This document shows, one piece after another, positions 14,205 to 22,752 of a DNA stretch of 28,879 nucleotides. The notes beneath the pieces are model-generated. The model saw nothing but the letters and a program-made list of their open reading frames with translations, was not told the DNA's origin and made no database searches. Location: the NCBI GenBank assembly GCA_964576765.1, contig CAZNWH010000018.1, positions 1 to 28,879 of the forward strand, in the 5' to 3' direction. Each line of letters opens with the position of its first letter. Position 1 is the first letter of the stretch. Made by a program: the position numbers and the translations under genes. This DNA is from Hellea sp964576765. Its GTDB lineage: Bacteria > Pseudomonadota > Alphaproteobacteria > Caulobacterales > Maricaulaceae.

Positions 14205-15416
14205 ATGGCGTTCGCAGTATTATTCGATAAATTTACCAAATTTGTTCTTATAACTGTTCTATTACTCGTACCCATTATGAGTCATGCGGGCGGATTGGGA
14301 ATAGCCCCTTTGGTCTTTATTTTGGGCATCATAGGCCTGATTATTCAGGTGCGCTCGATTGGGGTGAAATCGATCATTGTTTCCCCTGTTTTTTTGACTT
14401 TAGCGCTCTTTTTATTGTGGGCCTGTACTACAGCAATCTGGAGTCCGTATCGTCCGGATGATTTTCTGACAAATTATATAAAACTGTTCATTATGGGACT
14501 TATATTTTATTTTTGTCCGGTGATTTTTCAAAATGTCGCGCGTGATAATTTCAAATTGCTACGAACTATTATTGTTGTGACAACCCTCATAGGCTCAAGC
14601 TTGGTTGTTTTTGATATATGGACAAACTTTTCTCTGACTTTATTTTTGCATCCAGCTCACACAGCTGACGAAAAAATCTTCCGCCTCATCGATAGCGAAA
14701 TGAACTTGGGTCATGCCATTACATTTTTACTATTACTTTCAGGACCTGTCAGCGTGTTACTTAACCGTCAGGTAAAGTACGGAAAAATTCTCTCTATAGT
14801 ATTTTTTATACTCATAGTTATGGCGGCTTGGTTAAATAATTTATCAGTTGGTATTTTTGGATTGGGATGTGTTTTGATTAGCATGATATTGGCTTACCAA
14901 TACCCCCGAATTACCCCTCCAGCAGTTTTGATTTTAGGAGCTATGGTGATATTATGTTCACCTGTGCTGTCTTACTTTGCTAATCAAATTCCTGTCAGCG
15001 ATCTAAAAAGTTTACCTTGGTCTTGGGAACACCGAGTTAGAATGTGGGCTTATTGTTGGCCTGTTATTAGTGAAAGCTTTATGTTGGGAACAGGATTTGA
15101 CGCGGTACGAACTTTTTCCGAAAGTTTTACGACAAGAAACGGAGCTGAAATGACGATTGTTTCTCTTCATCCCCATAATGTAGGTATTCATATATGGACT
15201 GAAACGGGATTTATCGGTGCTTTATTTGCGAGCTTTGCCATTATAAATTTAATACGCCCAGTCCATAAATATGCGAATAGTTCTGCAAAAACGGCTGCGG
15301 TTACAGGTTTAATCATGGCGGTCCTTGTCATATCATCTGTTACATATGGAGCTTGGCAGTTTTGGTGGTGGGGTAGCGTTTTCTTTGCTATCGGTATATT
15401 AAACCTCATAAAATGA
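14205..15416 (+). CDS. O-antigen ligase family membrane protein
   Basis: A 403-residue protein with about ten to eleven membrane helices and one larger periplasmic loop (about residues 265-330). That loop ends with the Wzy_C/O-antigen ligase hallmark LHPHNVGIHIWTETGFIG. Members are WaaL-type ligases, which move undecaprenyl-linked glycan onto lipid A-core, Wzy-type polymerases, or related exopolysaccharide polymerases; topology and motif alone do not separate them. The motif His and the arginine-containing segment before it (SWEHRVRMWAY) fit the ligase/polymerase active site. It starts 9 bp after thrS and precedes a rhamnosyltransferase-like GT2 gene, opening the polysaccharide region. Confidence 0.85.
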   Translation: MAFAVLFDKFTKFVLITVLLLVPIMSHAGGLGIAPLVFILGIIGLIIQVRSIGVKSIIVSPVFLTLALFLLWACTTAIWSPYRPDDFLTNYIKLFIMGLIFYFCPVIFQNVARDNFKLLRTIIVVTTLIGSSLVVFDIWTNFSLTLFLHPAHTADEKIFRLIDSEMNLGHAITFLLLLSGPVSVLLNRQVKYGKILSIVFFILIVMAAWLNNLSVGIFGLGCVLISMILAYQYPRITPPAVLILGAMVILCSPVLSYFANQIPVSDLKSLPWSWEHRVRMWAYCWPVISESFMLGTGFDAVRTFSESFTTRNGAEMTIVSLHPHNVGIHIWTETGFIGALFASFAIINLIRPVHKYANSSAKTAAVTGLIMAVLVISSVTYGAWQFWWWGSVFFAIGILNLIK

Positions 15417-15521
15417 CCCTAAAACAGTATAGTGAATTAAATTTAATCAATTGAGGGACGAATTTCTTTTTGCAAAATTGTTAATGCTCTACTAGAAGAT
15501 TGTTTTTCGGCGAGATGCTCA

Positions 15522-16427
15522 ATGGCGCAGATACTACCTTTACATATCACAAAACGCGAAAAACCGATAAGCGTTATTATGGTTAGCTATATGACTGGGC
15601 CTGCTTTGAGTCAGGCCATTCGAGCTGTTCTAGCCGATGAAGATATCTTCGAACTTATTTTGGTGGATAATGGGAATACCGAAATAGCGAGGCAATCGAT
15701 CGCAAAATTTGCTGCTAATAATGACCGTATTCGTCTTTTACAGGGGCATGGCAATATTGGATTTGGGAAAGCTTGTAATTACGGTGCACAGTTGGCTCGT
15801 GGTGAATATTTTCTTTTTCTAAATCCCGACGCTTTGATAGCTGAAGGTGCCGCCCGTAATCTAGCAAGTTGTGGGAAAGGTCTCACGGCTCCTTGGATCA
15901 CGGGTGGAATGCTAAAAGATGTTAATGGTGAAGAGCAACGAGGAGGACGTCGAGGACGATTAACACCCCACTCAGCCTTAGTCAGTTTTACGCCTTTACA
16001 CAAATTACCGTTTTTTAAATCTATTCATCGTGAGGACCGTCCTTTACCGGAAGGTCCGAAAAATTATGCGACTGTCAGCGGGGCCTTTATGATGATGGAT
16101 AGGGAATCTTTCAAATGGCTAGGTGGATTTGATGAGAATTTTTTCTTGCATGTTGAGGATATTGATATTTGCAAGCGGGCAAGAGATGCGGGAGGGGAGG
16201 TTTGTTTTGTTCCTCACGCGACTGTTATGCATTATGGCTCCACAAGCCAAGTTAGTCGGCAAAAGGTAGAGTGGGAAAAACTTAAGGGCTTTACACGCTA
16301 TTTCTGGAATTATTCGAAGAGCCCGCTTGGGAAGTTGCTTACTATACTTGCTTGGCCTTTTATGATGGTCGCTATTATGGGCCGAGCCCTTTTTCTAGTT
16401 ATTCGACAAGCTCTTCGTTGGTATTAA
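15522..16427 (+). CDS. Glycosyltransferase family 2 (rhamnosyltransferase-like)
   Basis: A 301-residue GT-A fold inverting glycosyltransferase. The nucleotide-binding start is KPISVIMVSY (14-23), with LVDNGNTE (48-55), NIGFGKACNYG (78-88), the DXD-equivalent NPDA (101-104), GAFMMMDRESF and the catalytic-base region HVEDIDICKR (about 205-214). These features match WbbL/rhamnosyltransferase-type enzymes that use dTDP-rhamnose or a similar sugar. A hydrophobic C terminus (LLTILAWPFMMVAIMGRALF) probably anchors it to the inner membrane. Its last 29 bp overlap the convergent GT39 gene. The sugar specificity is inferred only from the rml genes in the same window. Confidence 0.88.
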   Translation: MAQILPLHITKREKPISVIMVSYMTGPALSQAIRAVLADEDIFELILVDNGNTEIARQSIAKFAANNDRIRLLQGHGNIGFGKACNYGAQLARGEYFLFLNPDALIAEGAARNLASCGKGLTAPWITGGMLKDVNGEEQRGGRRGRLTPHSALVSFTPLHKLPFFKSIHREDRPLPEGPKNYATVSGAFMMMDRESFKWLGGFDENFFLHVEDIDICKRARDAGGEVCFVPHATVMHYGSTSQVSRQKVEWEKLKGFTRYFWNYSKSPLGKLLTILAWPFMMVAIMGRALFLVIRQALRWY

Positions 16428-18129
16428 GGGTTTCGATTGGGCAATCGATAGCTCTTAATAGGACTATTTCGACTTCATTTCCTTTAGAATAGTTAAAGCC
16501 TTTAACAGGCTGAGTGACTGTTGTGCAGATGTTTTGTTCTTTTGCTTTGACCTGAATGAGGGATAATTTTGGACCAGCTTTCGGTTTTAACTGATCTAGA
16601 AAAATAACTCTTCCGGCCTTTAATGCTTTCATATCTAGCAAGTCTGTTTTTCCGCTGACATCAACTTCTCCGTGAAAATGATAGACTAAACTTGGTTCTG
16701 TAAAATCGGGAGAGACAATTTCAGTTTCATCCTTCAATCGCAATGCAATATTTTCATTTTCATAGAGAGCTAACAATCTGTCCGACGTTCTGAACTGAGA
16801 TAATCCAGGTAGAATAAATTGATAGGTCGAGACGGATAGTATGATTGCCGATAAACCCATTGTGATTAGACTGAGGCGGATATTGCCTCGCCAAAGAGCG
16901 AAAACAGCAATGATTGAACTAAGTCCTGAGATTATGCCTACGCCGTAATAGAGGGCGTTGAAGTCTCCAAAATAATCGCTAGCGGCTAGAATGATTGAGA
17001 TTAAAATAGTCGTCACAATAAGAAAAATAATTGCATTTATTCGGCGTGAAATGGGGAATTCGTTTGTTGAGACAAGGGTGAGTGCAGCAACGGAGACCAT
17101 AACACAAAGCGCAGGAAAAAGAGGCAGTGTGTAATGGGGTAATTTTGTTGGCATGATTTCAATTAAGGCCCAATATGGGAGTATCCAAGCTAAGCAAAGC
17201 CGCATTGCTTTGACGACGATTGCATCAGAGCCCTTATTTTTCCTGATGGCCCGAATAGCGAAAGCAAAGCCGGGAATAAGTAAGAGACATGTTGGCCAGA
17301 GCGTTATCCATATGGTTCCAAAGTAATACCCGGGCGGGCCAGGGTGCTTTTCTTGTGCGCTTACGATCTTACCGCTGAAGTCTTTCCCTAGGCTTTCAAC
17401 GAAAAAACCGCCATCTGTAGCTACCCATATTGTAATTGCCCAAGGTAGCCAGATGAGGATAAATAGAACAATGGCAGGCCAATGAAGTAGTTTTTTCATC
17501 CACCCATTACGGCGTTCCCAAAGAGCTAGGGTAATCAGAGTGAGCATGACTAGAATGAGGACGACGGGGCCCTTAATCATGATGCTGGCTCCCAGGGCTA
17601 GCCAAAAAACCCACACAGAAATTTTTTCGCCACCGTTCCTTAAATGAGCGAGTCCTGCAAAGCAACATGCTGCCAATCCGCAGAGAACAGCGTCAGTTTT
17701 AGCAATATGAGCTTCAAATACCATAAGGGCCGAAATTGCCAACAGGCCGGCGGCGAGAAATGCGCCGCGCCGTCCAATCATTCGTGCAGCCCCCCAATAA
17801 GTTGCTAAAACAGCTAATAAAGCGCCAAAGACTGAGGGGAGACGTTGTACCCAAATGCGTCTCTCCCCGCTTTTACCCAATGCTTTAATGGCTCCGGTTT
17901 GTAACCAATAAATTCCAGCGGGCTTTTTGTTACGAGCTTGATCTTGGAAACGAATATTGATGAGGTCTCCACTTTCAGCCATTTGAGCTGAGGCTTGTGC
18001 AAAGCGGGCTTCATCACGGTCAATGACGGGCAAATTCACTAGCCCTGGTAGCGCGACAAGAAGGGTTAAGCCAATCAATATCAACCAATGCTTCCAATAG
18101 GAGGGGATTGTTTGCGAAGGTGAATTCAT
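16399..18129 (-). CDS. ArnT-like polyprenyl-phosphate-dependent glycosyltransferase (GT39/PMT family)
   Basis: A 576-residue multi-spanning protein from ATG 18129 (MNSPSQTIPSYWKHW). The first periplasmic loop contains VIDRDEARFAQAS followed by GDLINIRFQDQARNKKPAG, the counterpart of the ArnT DE(T/A)RYA ... KP motif with the catalytic Asp. About twelve membrane helices follow, then a periplasmic C-terminal domain (about the last 150 residues). Enzymes of this group take a sugar from an undecaprenyl or dodecaprenyl phosphate carrier and attach it to lipid A, core or protein. A further 23 residues upstream to 18198 are possible but would run into the divergent gene's promoter and have no ribosome binding site. 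The DPM-like GT2 that should charge its carrier is encoded divergently 78 bp away. Confidence 0.9.
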   Translation of the reverse strand: MNSPSQTIPSYWKHWLILIGLTLLVALPGLVNLPVIDRDEARFAQASAQMAESGDLINIRFQDQARNKKPAGIYWLQTGAIKALGKSGERRIWVQRLPSVFGALLAVLATYWGAARMIGRRGAFLAAGLLAISALMVFEAHIAKTDAVLCGLAACCFAGLAHLRNGGEKISVWVFWLALGASIMIKGPVVLILVMLTLITLALWERRNGWMKKLLHWPAIVLFILIWLPWAITIWVATDGGFFVESLGKDFSGKIVSAQEKHPGPPGYYFGTIWITLWPTCLLLIPGFAFAIRAIRKNKGSDAIVVKAMRLCLAWILPYWALIEIMPTKLPHYTLPLFPALCVMVSVAALTLVSTNEFPISRRINAIIFLIVTTILISIILAASDYFGDFNALYYGVGIISGLSSIIAVFALWRGNIRLSLITMGLSAIILSVSTYQFILPGLSQFRTSDRLLALYENENIALRLKDETEIVSPDFTEPSLVYHFHGEVDVSGKTDLLDMKALKAGRVIFLDQLKPKAGPKLSLIQVKAKEQNICTTVTQPVKGFNYSKGNEVEIVLLRAIDCPIETLNTNEELVE

Positions 18130-18156
18130 ATTTGGCTCATAACCTAAAACAAGAAG

Positions 18157-18188
18157 CTGACAAAAGTGAAACTTGCGAGAAATATAAT
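18157..18188 (+). promoter_or_regulatory. Candidate promoter for the DPM-like GT2 gene
   Basis: A perfect TATAAT at 18183-18188 stands 19 bp before the chosen ATG. The best -35 is CTGACA (18157-18162), with a long 20-bp spacer, so the promoter may be weak or activator-dependent. The transcript would have a very short leader. Confidence 0.4.
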
Positions 18189-18207
18189 AGCGTGTCACAT
18201 CAATGAT

Positions 18208-18939
18208 ATGAGTGATACACCAAAAATTTCAGTTGTTGTGCCTGTTTATAATGAAGAAGAGAATGTAGCCAAGTTGGCCGATGAAATAGCATTAGCTCTT
18301 TTTGAAACCGATTATGAGATGATCTTTGTCAATGATGCGAGCACTGATGGGACACTATCCGTGCTCACATCACTAAAGAAAACTTATCCGTCTCTAAGGG
18401 CGATATCACACCGCAAGAATGCGGGACAATCAAGAGCTGTGCGTTCAGGGGTGATAATGGCTAAAGCTAAATATATAGCGACGCTGGACGGGGATGGGCA
18501 AAATGATCCCACCGATATTCCGGCGCTCTTCAAACAAATAACTCGCCAGCATGCGCCTAAAAATTTAGGAATGGTGGGAGGTCGCCGTGCTAAACGTCAA
18601 GATAGCCAGGCGAAAAAAATAGGATCACGCTTAGGCAATGGCGTACGAAAAAAACTGCTTAAAGATAAAGCTGATGATACAGGTTGTGGCTTAAAGGTCT
18701 TTACGCGTGAAGCATTTTTACGGCTGCCTTATTTTGATCACCTTCATCGATACATCCCCGCTCTTATGCTGCGGGAGGGCTACCAAATTGAATTTTGCGA
18801 TGTGAATCATCGCCGACGTGAATTCGGCGTTTCCAAATATACGAATTTGGGTAGGCTATGGGTGTCTTTAGCGGATCTTCGCGGGGTTATGTGGCTCAAT
18901 CGCCGTGCGCGTAATCCTGAAGGGTGGGATGAAGTTTAA
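18208..18939 (+). CDS. Polyprenyl-phosphate glycosyltransferase (DPM/ArnC/RgtE-like GT2)
   Basis: A 243-residue GT2 enzyme of the dolichyl-phosphate-mannose-synthase type. Motifs in order are SVVVPVYNEEENV (about 8-20), FVNDASTDGT, the metal-binding LDGDGQNDP (about 92-100), GRRAKRQDS, DTGCGLKVF and the acceptor-loop HRRREFGVSKY. These are the markers of enzymes that place a sugar on polyprenyl phosphate at the cytoplasmic face. Unlike ArnC or GtrB it has no C-terminal membrane helices. The start at 18208 (MSDTPKISVV) leaves a clean 78-bp divergent gap; the longer form from 18166 would overlap the promoter. It probably supplies the lipid-linked donor to the GT39 enzyme next door. A GTG 3 bp after its stop starts the YiiX-like gene. 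Confidence 0.9.
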   Translation: MSDTPKISVVVPVYNEEENVAKLADEIALALFETDYEMIFVNDASTDGTLSVLTSLKKTYPSLRAISHRKNAGQSRAVRSGVIMAKAKYIATLDGDGQNDPTDIPALFKQITRQHAPKNLGMVGGRRAKRQDSQAKKIGSRLGNGVRKKLLKDKADDTGCGLKVFTREAFLRLPYFDHLHRYIPALMLREGYQIEFCDVNHRRREFGVSKYTNLGRLWVSLADLRGVMWLNRRARNPEGWDEV

Positions 18940-18942
18940 GTC

Positions 18943-20462
18943 GTGAAACAGGTCTTGATAAATTCGGCTATCCGGACATTAAGGGCATCTTTTGCGGCTC
19001 TCCCTACTGAAGTTGAGATGATGGCGTTAATTTCAGATAGCCGAACCGCTGAGATGCGAGGTTATTATGATCCGTTAGAAGACGAGCGTTTGCGGGAAAC
19101 TTATGCCCGATATTTAGGAATCCGAGTTGCGATATGGCAGATGATCCACACTTTGAAACCTTATTTCAAAAAATATAAATCGGGGCAAACGCAGTTTTCT
19201 GATTTAGAGCATCAAGCCTTTGGAATTGCTTTATGCGGGGCAGAAATCATAGTGAGCACGGGGACGTATTTAATTAATTTAGCGCGTAAACGCGACATTG
19301 TCTGGAAAAAACTGGATGAAGCCGAGCAGCGTTACGGTCTGAAGCGGAAAAGTTTCACGCGGCTCTATAGGCAATTGACGTCCGCCTTTAAAATGCATGG
19401 ATTTTATCAGGCGAGAGATTATTTTGATGCCAACAGATCTGATATTATAGCCGCTTTGACCCGCGGAAATTATATAGATGTTGAGGAAATATTAGAGTCG
19501 TTGAACCTCCGCTCAGCCTCTCGTGGGGATCATTTACGCCGTTATCGACGGTTTTTGAACTTCTCTTTGCGGAGGCGCTGTATTTCAACAGGTCAGAAGA
19601 CGATGTTTATGTTATTTGAGGCCACAGGGTCTGATATCGCTGAACTTAAAATTCCCTTTGTCAAAAATATTAATGCTCCGAAACGCGTCACACCTCAAAC
19701 TATAAGGCAATTAAAATCGCAGCTTAGGCCTGGAGATGTTTTTATAACACGTCATGATGATGCGATGAGTAATCTCTTTTTACCAGGCTTTTGGCCACAC
19801 GGCGCTTTATATATCGGTACATCTGAGGAACGATCTGCTATGAGTTTGCAGACTGTTTCTGATGGGATACGAAAAAGCGATGAAAATATAAATATTCTAG
19901 AAGCCAAAAAAGATGGAGTCTTATTGCGCAATATTGAAGAAACTTTAGCGGTTGATTCTTTTGTTGTTCTACGTCCAAAGCTTTCTAAAGCGAAGATTAT
20001 ACAAGCGCTTAATAAGGGATTGTCACATGCGGGTAAGCTCTATGACTTTGTCTTTGACTTTTCCACCTCGGACCGACTTGTTTGTACTGAGGTGATTTAT
20101 CGTGCTTACCATGGTGTTGACTCAATAGATTTTGAGCTGTCTACAAAAGCGAACCGTAAATGTTTATCTGNNNNNNNNNNNNNNNNNNNNNNNNNNNNNN
20201 NNNNNNNNNNNNNNNNNNNNNNNNNNNNNNNNNNNNNNNNNNNNNNNNNNNNNNNNNNNNNNNNNNNNNNGTTGACTCAATAGATTTTGAGCTGTCTACA
20301 AAAGCGAACCGTAAATGTTTATCTGCAGAAGATTTTCTCAATCAAGGGGTTTCCAAAAATTGGTTTGATCCAATTTTAATTTACGGCGTTGGTGGAGACG
20401 TTTTTCATAAAGGTGGCAAAGCCCGACAAAAACTGGCGGAGAGTTTTGCGGCTAAATTTTAA
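18943..20462 (+). CDS. YiiX/YebB-like permuted NlpC/P60 cysteine hydrolase with a long helical N-terminal domain
   Basis: With the scaffold gap collapsed (1520 minus 155 bp) this is a 454-residue intact protein. The C-terminal half has the circularly permuted papain-like order, His before Cys: LRPGDVFITRHDD (261-273), FWPHGALYIG with His286, and DRLVCTEVIYRAY with Cys381, as in YiiX and other PF05708 proteins. The first about 245 residues are mainly helical, rich in Arg/Lys, without a signal peptide, and match nothing I recognise. A GTG start lies 3 bp after the polyprenyl-phosphate GT2 stop, so the two are coupled. Related enzymes are thought to act on amide or ester bonds in lipids or peptides; the substrate here is unknown. 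The C terminus ends KLAESFAAKF, 2 bp from the convergent epimerase stop. Confidence 0.82.
20116..20325. repeat. 55-bp direct repeat flanking a second 100-N scaffold gap
   Basis: Bases 20116-20170 and 20271-20325 are identical over exactly 55 bp (GTTGACTCAA to GTTTATCTG) around 100 N (20171-20270). Collapsing them restores the hydrolase frame (VDSIDFELSTKANRKCLSAE). It has the same repeat length and N count as the gap at 8292, so it is an assembly artefact. Confidence 0.95.
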
Positions 20463-20464
20463 GA

Positions 20465-21472
20465 CTAAGCCTTGTAATAATCTTTATACCATTCAACAAA
20501 ATTTTTGATTCCAGTTTCTATATTGGTGCCTGCTTTGAAGTTAATTGTTTTTTCTAAAGCAGTAACATCAGCGAAGGTCATGGGGACATCACCTGGCTGT
20601 AACGGAGTGAAGTTCTTTTTTGCCTTTTTCCCTACGGCTTTTTCGATGCATTCAATGAAGTACATCAATTCAACAGGAGTGTTACTGCCAATATTAAAAA
20701 GACGGTAGGGGGCATTAGATGTGGCCGCATCAGGGGCATTGCTATCCCAATCTTTATTCGGGGTCGCTATGTTATCAAGGCATTTAACAACGCCTATGAC
20801 TATATCGTCTATATAGGTGAAGTCTCTTGAATGATTTCCATTATTGAAGACATCTATGGTAGATTCCTCGATGATTTTTTTTGTAAAAAGAAAGGGAGCC
20901 ATATCTGGCCGTCCCCATGGGCCATAAACCGTAAAGAACCTAAGGCCTGTCACAGGAAGTTTATATAGATGGGCGTATGTATGTGCCATGAGCTCATTCG
21001 CCTTTTTTGTCGCGGCATAGAGGCTAGTGGGGTGATCTACCGAATGAGAGACAGAAAATGGCATACGTGTATTTGAACCATATACGGAACTTGAAGACGC
21101 ATAGACTAGGTGTTTAATATTATGATGCCGGCAACATTCGAGAATATTCATGAACCCATATATATTACTTTCAATATAGGCATGTGGGTTTTCTAGGGAA
21201 TAACGAACGCCTGGTTGAGCGGCGAGATTAATAACGCGGTCTATATTTTCGGTTTGAAAGACATGATTTAATGTCTCTTGGTTAGCTATATCGACCTTGT
21301 GAAAGGAAAAGTTATTTTTCGAGAGTAATCGAGAAAGGCGGTTTTCTTTTAGTTTTGGATCATAATAATCATTCATGTTGTCAACACCAACGACCAAATT
21401 TCCACGATCGACGAGATTATGGGCAACGTGAGACCCAATAAACCCCGCAGCACCAGTGATAAGTATTTTCAC
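20465..21472 (-). CDS. UDP-glucuronate 4-epimerase (LpsL/CapI-like)
   Basis: A 335-residue extended short-chain dehydrogenase/reductase. The NAD-binding site is ITGAAGFIGSH (5-15), followed by DNMNDYYDPKLKENRL (31-46), which is characteristic of UDP-glucuronate 4-epimerases. HLVYASSSSVYG holds the catalytic Ser, and Tyr152 and Lys156 form YAATK. GLRFFTVYGPWGRPDMAPFLF and RDFTYIDDIV are near-identical to the CapI/LpsL group. The product would be UDP-galacturonate. The start is GTG 21472 with GAGAG at 21483-21479. It is convergent with the hydrolase gene and divergent from gmd. A WbpP-like or other hexose epimerase is less likely given the NDYYD block. Confidence 0.9.
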   Translation of the reverse strand: MKILITGAAGFIGSHVAHNLVDRGNLVVGVDNMNDYYDPKLKENRLSRLLSKNNFSFHKVDIANQETLNHVFQTENIDRVINLAAQPGVRYSLENPHAYIESNIYGFMNILECCRHHNIKHLVYASSSSVYGSNTRMPFSVSHSVDHPTSLYAATKKANELMAHTYAHLYKLPVTGLRFFTVYGPWGRPDMAPFLFTKKIIEESTIDVFNNGNHSRDFTYIDDIVIGVVKCLDNIATPNKDWDSNAPDAATSNAPYRLFNIGSNTPVELMYFIECIEKAVGKKAKKNFTPLQPGDVPMTFADVTALEKTINFKAGTNIETGIKNFVEWYKDYYKA

Positions 21473-21489
21473 GCTTAACTCTCGAATTT

Positions 21490-21544
21490 TATAATGCCTT
21501 TGTTCTAATCCGTGATGCCTTATAACTCAATGAAACTATTGAGT
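21490..21544 (+). promoter_or_regulatory. Candidate gmd promoter and leader hairpin
   Basis: A perfect TATAAT lies at 21490-21495, with a poor -35 (TTTCAC, 21467-21472) at 17 bp. Thirty bases downstream a 7-bp inverted repeat ACTCAAT/ATTGAGT (21525-21531 with 21538-21544) has a 6-base loop and would be in the untranslated leader. It lacks a T-tract, so it is not a terminator; it may be an operator or an RNA structure. Confidence 0.35.
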
Positions 21545-21625
21545 GTTCTTAATAGAAAAGATGGATCATTAATTTTGTGGTCAAAAGAACTTTTAATTAC
21601 GATTGCGTTGGTTAAAAGAAATCCG

Positions 21626-22732
21626 ATGAAAAAGGCATTGATTACAGGAACAACCGGTCAAGATGGTTCTTATCTTACTGAATTTTTGTTGGAAAAAGGT
21701 TATGAAGTCCATGGGTTAAAGCGCAGGGCATCATCTTTTAATACACAACGTATCGATCATATTTATGAAGCGCATCAGACTGAGAATAAGCGGTTTTCTT
21801 TGCATTATGGAGACTTATCTGACGGATTGAATTTAACTCGGTTAGTTCATGATATTGAGCCAGATGAGATTTATAATCTTGGGGCCCAATCGCATGTTGC
21901 CGTTAGCTTTGAAACACCAGAATATACGGCAAATGTTGGTGGGTTGGGTACATTACGAATGCTTGAAGCGATAAGGCTTTCTGGCCTTGGAGATAAGACG
22001 CGGTTTTATCAAGCTTCAACATCGGAATTATACGGCCTCGCACAAGAAACACCGCAAACTGAAACAACGCCGTTTTACCCGCGTAGCCCATATGCTGTGG
22101 CAAAGTTGTATGCCCATTGGATTACTGTGAATTACCGACAAGCATATGGGATGTATGCTTGTAACGGCATTTTATTTAATCATGAGTCGCCGCGCCGCGG
22201 AGAAACATTTGTGACGCGTAAGATTACCCGCGGGCTGTCAAATATTGCGCAGGGGCTCGAAAAATGTCTTTATATAGGTAATTTGAATGCGTTACGTGAT
22301 TGGGGTCATGCTAAAGATTATGTTCGGATGCAATGGATGATGTTACAGCAAGAAAGTCCTGAAGATTTTGTCATTGCGACAGGTAAGCAAATATCTGTAC
22401 GGGACTTTATTCATCTAAGTGCCAAATGCTTAGGTCTTACGCTTAGCTTTGAAGGGAGGGGCTTGGAAGAAAAAGCTATCGTCACTCAGGTCCAAGGTGA
22501 TAATGCTCCAGCTGTGTCGGTCGGTGATGTTCTTCTTCGGATAAATCCACGGTATTTTCGTCCAACCGAAGTTGAGACCCTTCTTGGAGATCCAAGTAAG
22601 GCGAAAGAAAAGCTGGGGTGGGAGCCTGAAATTAGTGTGGAAGATATGTGCGCTGAGATGATTGAATTTGATTTGAAAGTTGCAAAGCGTCAAGTGCATT
22701 TATTGGCAGGTGGGTTTGAAAGCGATTATTGA
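21626..22732 (+). CDS. gmd: GDP-mannose 4,6-dehydratase
   Basis: A 368-residue enzyme that converts GDP-D-mannose to GDP-4-keto-6-deoxy-mannose, the first step to GDP-L-fucose. The NADP-binding motif is TGTTGQDGSYL (7-17). The catalytic set is Thr132 and Glu134 in STSELYG, with Tyr156 and Lys160 in YAVAK. The conserved FNHESPRRGETFVTRKITR and RDWGHAKDYV are both present. The start at 21626 (MKKALITGTT) is the family start; a 38-residue longer reading from 21512 has no conserved sequence. fcl follows 20 bp later, so the two form the GDP-fucose operon. Confidence 0.97.
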   Translation: MKKALITGTTGQDGSYLTEFLLEKGYEVHGLKRRASSFNTQRIDHIYEAHQTENKRFSLHYGDLSDGLNLTRLVHDIEPDEIYNLGAQSHVAVSFETPEYTANVGGLGTLRMLEAIRLSGLGDKTRFYQASTSELYGLAQETPQTETTPFYPRSPYAVAKLYAHWITVNYRQAYGMYACNGILFNHESPRRGETFVTRKITRGLSNIAQGLEKCLYIGNLNALRDWGHAKDYVRMQWMMLQQESPEDFVIATGKQISVRDFIHLSAKCLGLTLSFEGRGLEEKAIVTQVQGDNAPAVSVGDVLLRINPRYFRPTEVETLLGDPSKAKEKLGWEPEISVEDMCAEMIEFDLKVAKRQVHLLAGGFESDY

Positions 22733-22752
22733 TAAATGTTAAGTCGTTTTAA

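Noticed and set aside
18130..18207. Overlapping divergent starts of the GT39 and DPM-like GT2 genes
   Set aside because: The longer readings carry no conserved residues or ribosome binding sites. Starts at 18129 and 18208 leave a normal promoter gap.
8237..20325. The 55-bp repeats as insertion-sequence ends or recombination sites
   Set aside because: Each pair is different in sequence, identical in length, and separated by exactly 100 N; collapsing restores frames. They are assembly artefacts.
21512..21625. 38-residue N-terminal extension of the GDP-mannose dehydratase
   Set aside because: All known family members begin at the equivalent of MKKALITG; the extension covers a TATAAT-led leader and a hairpin.
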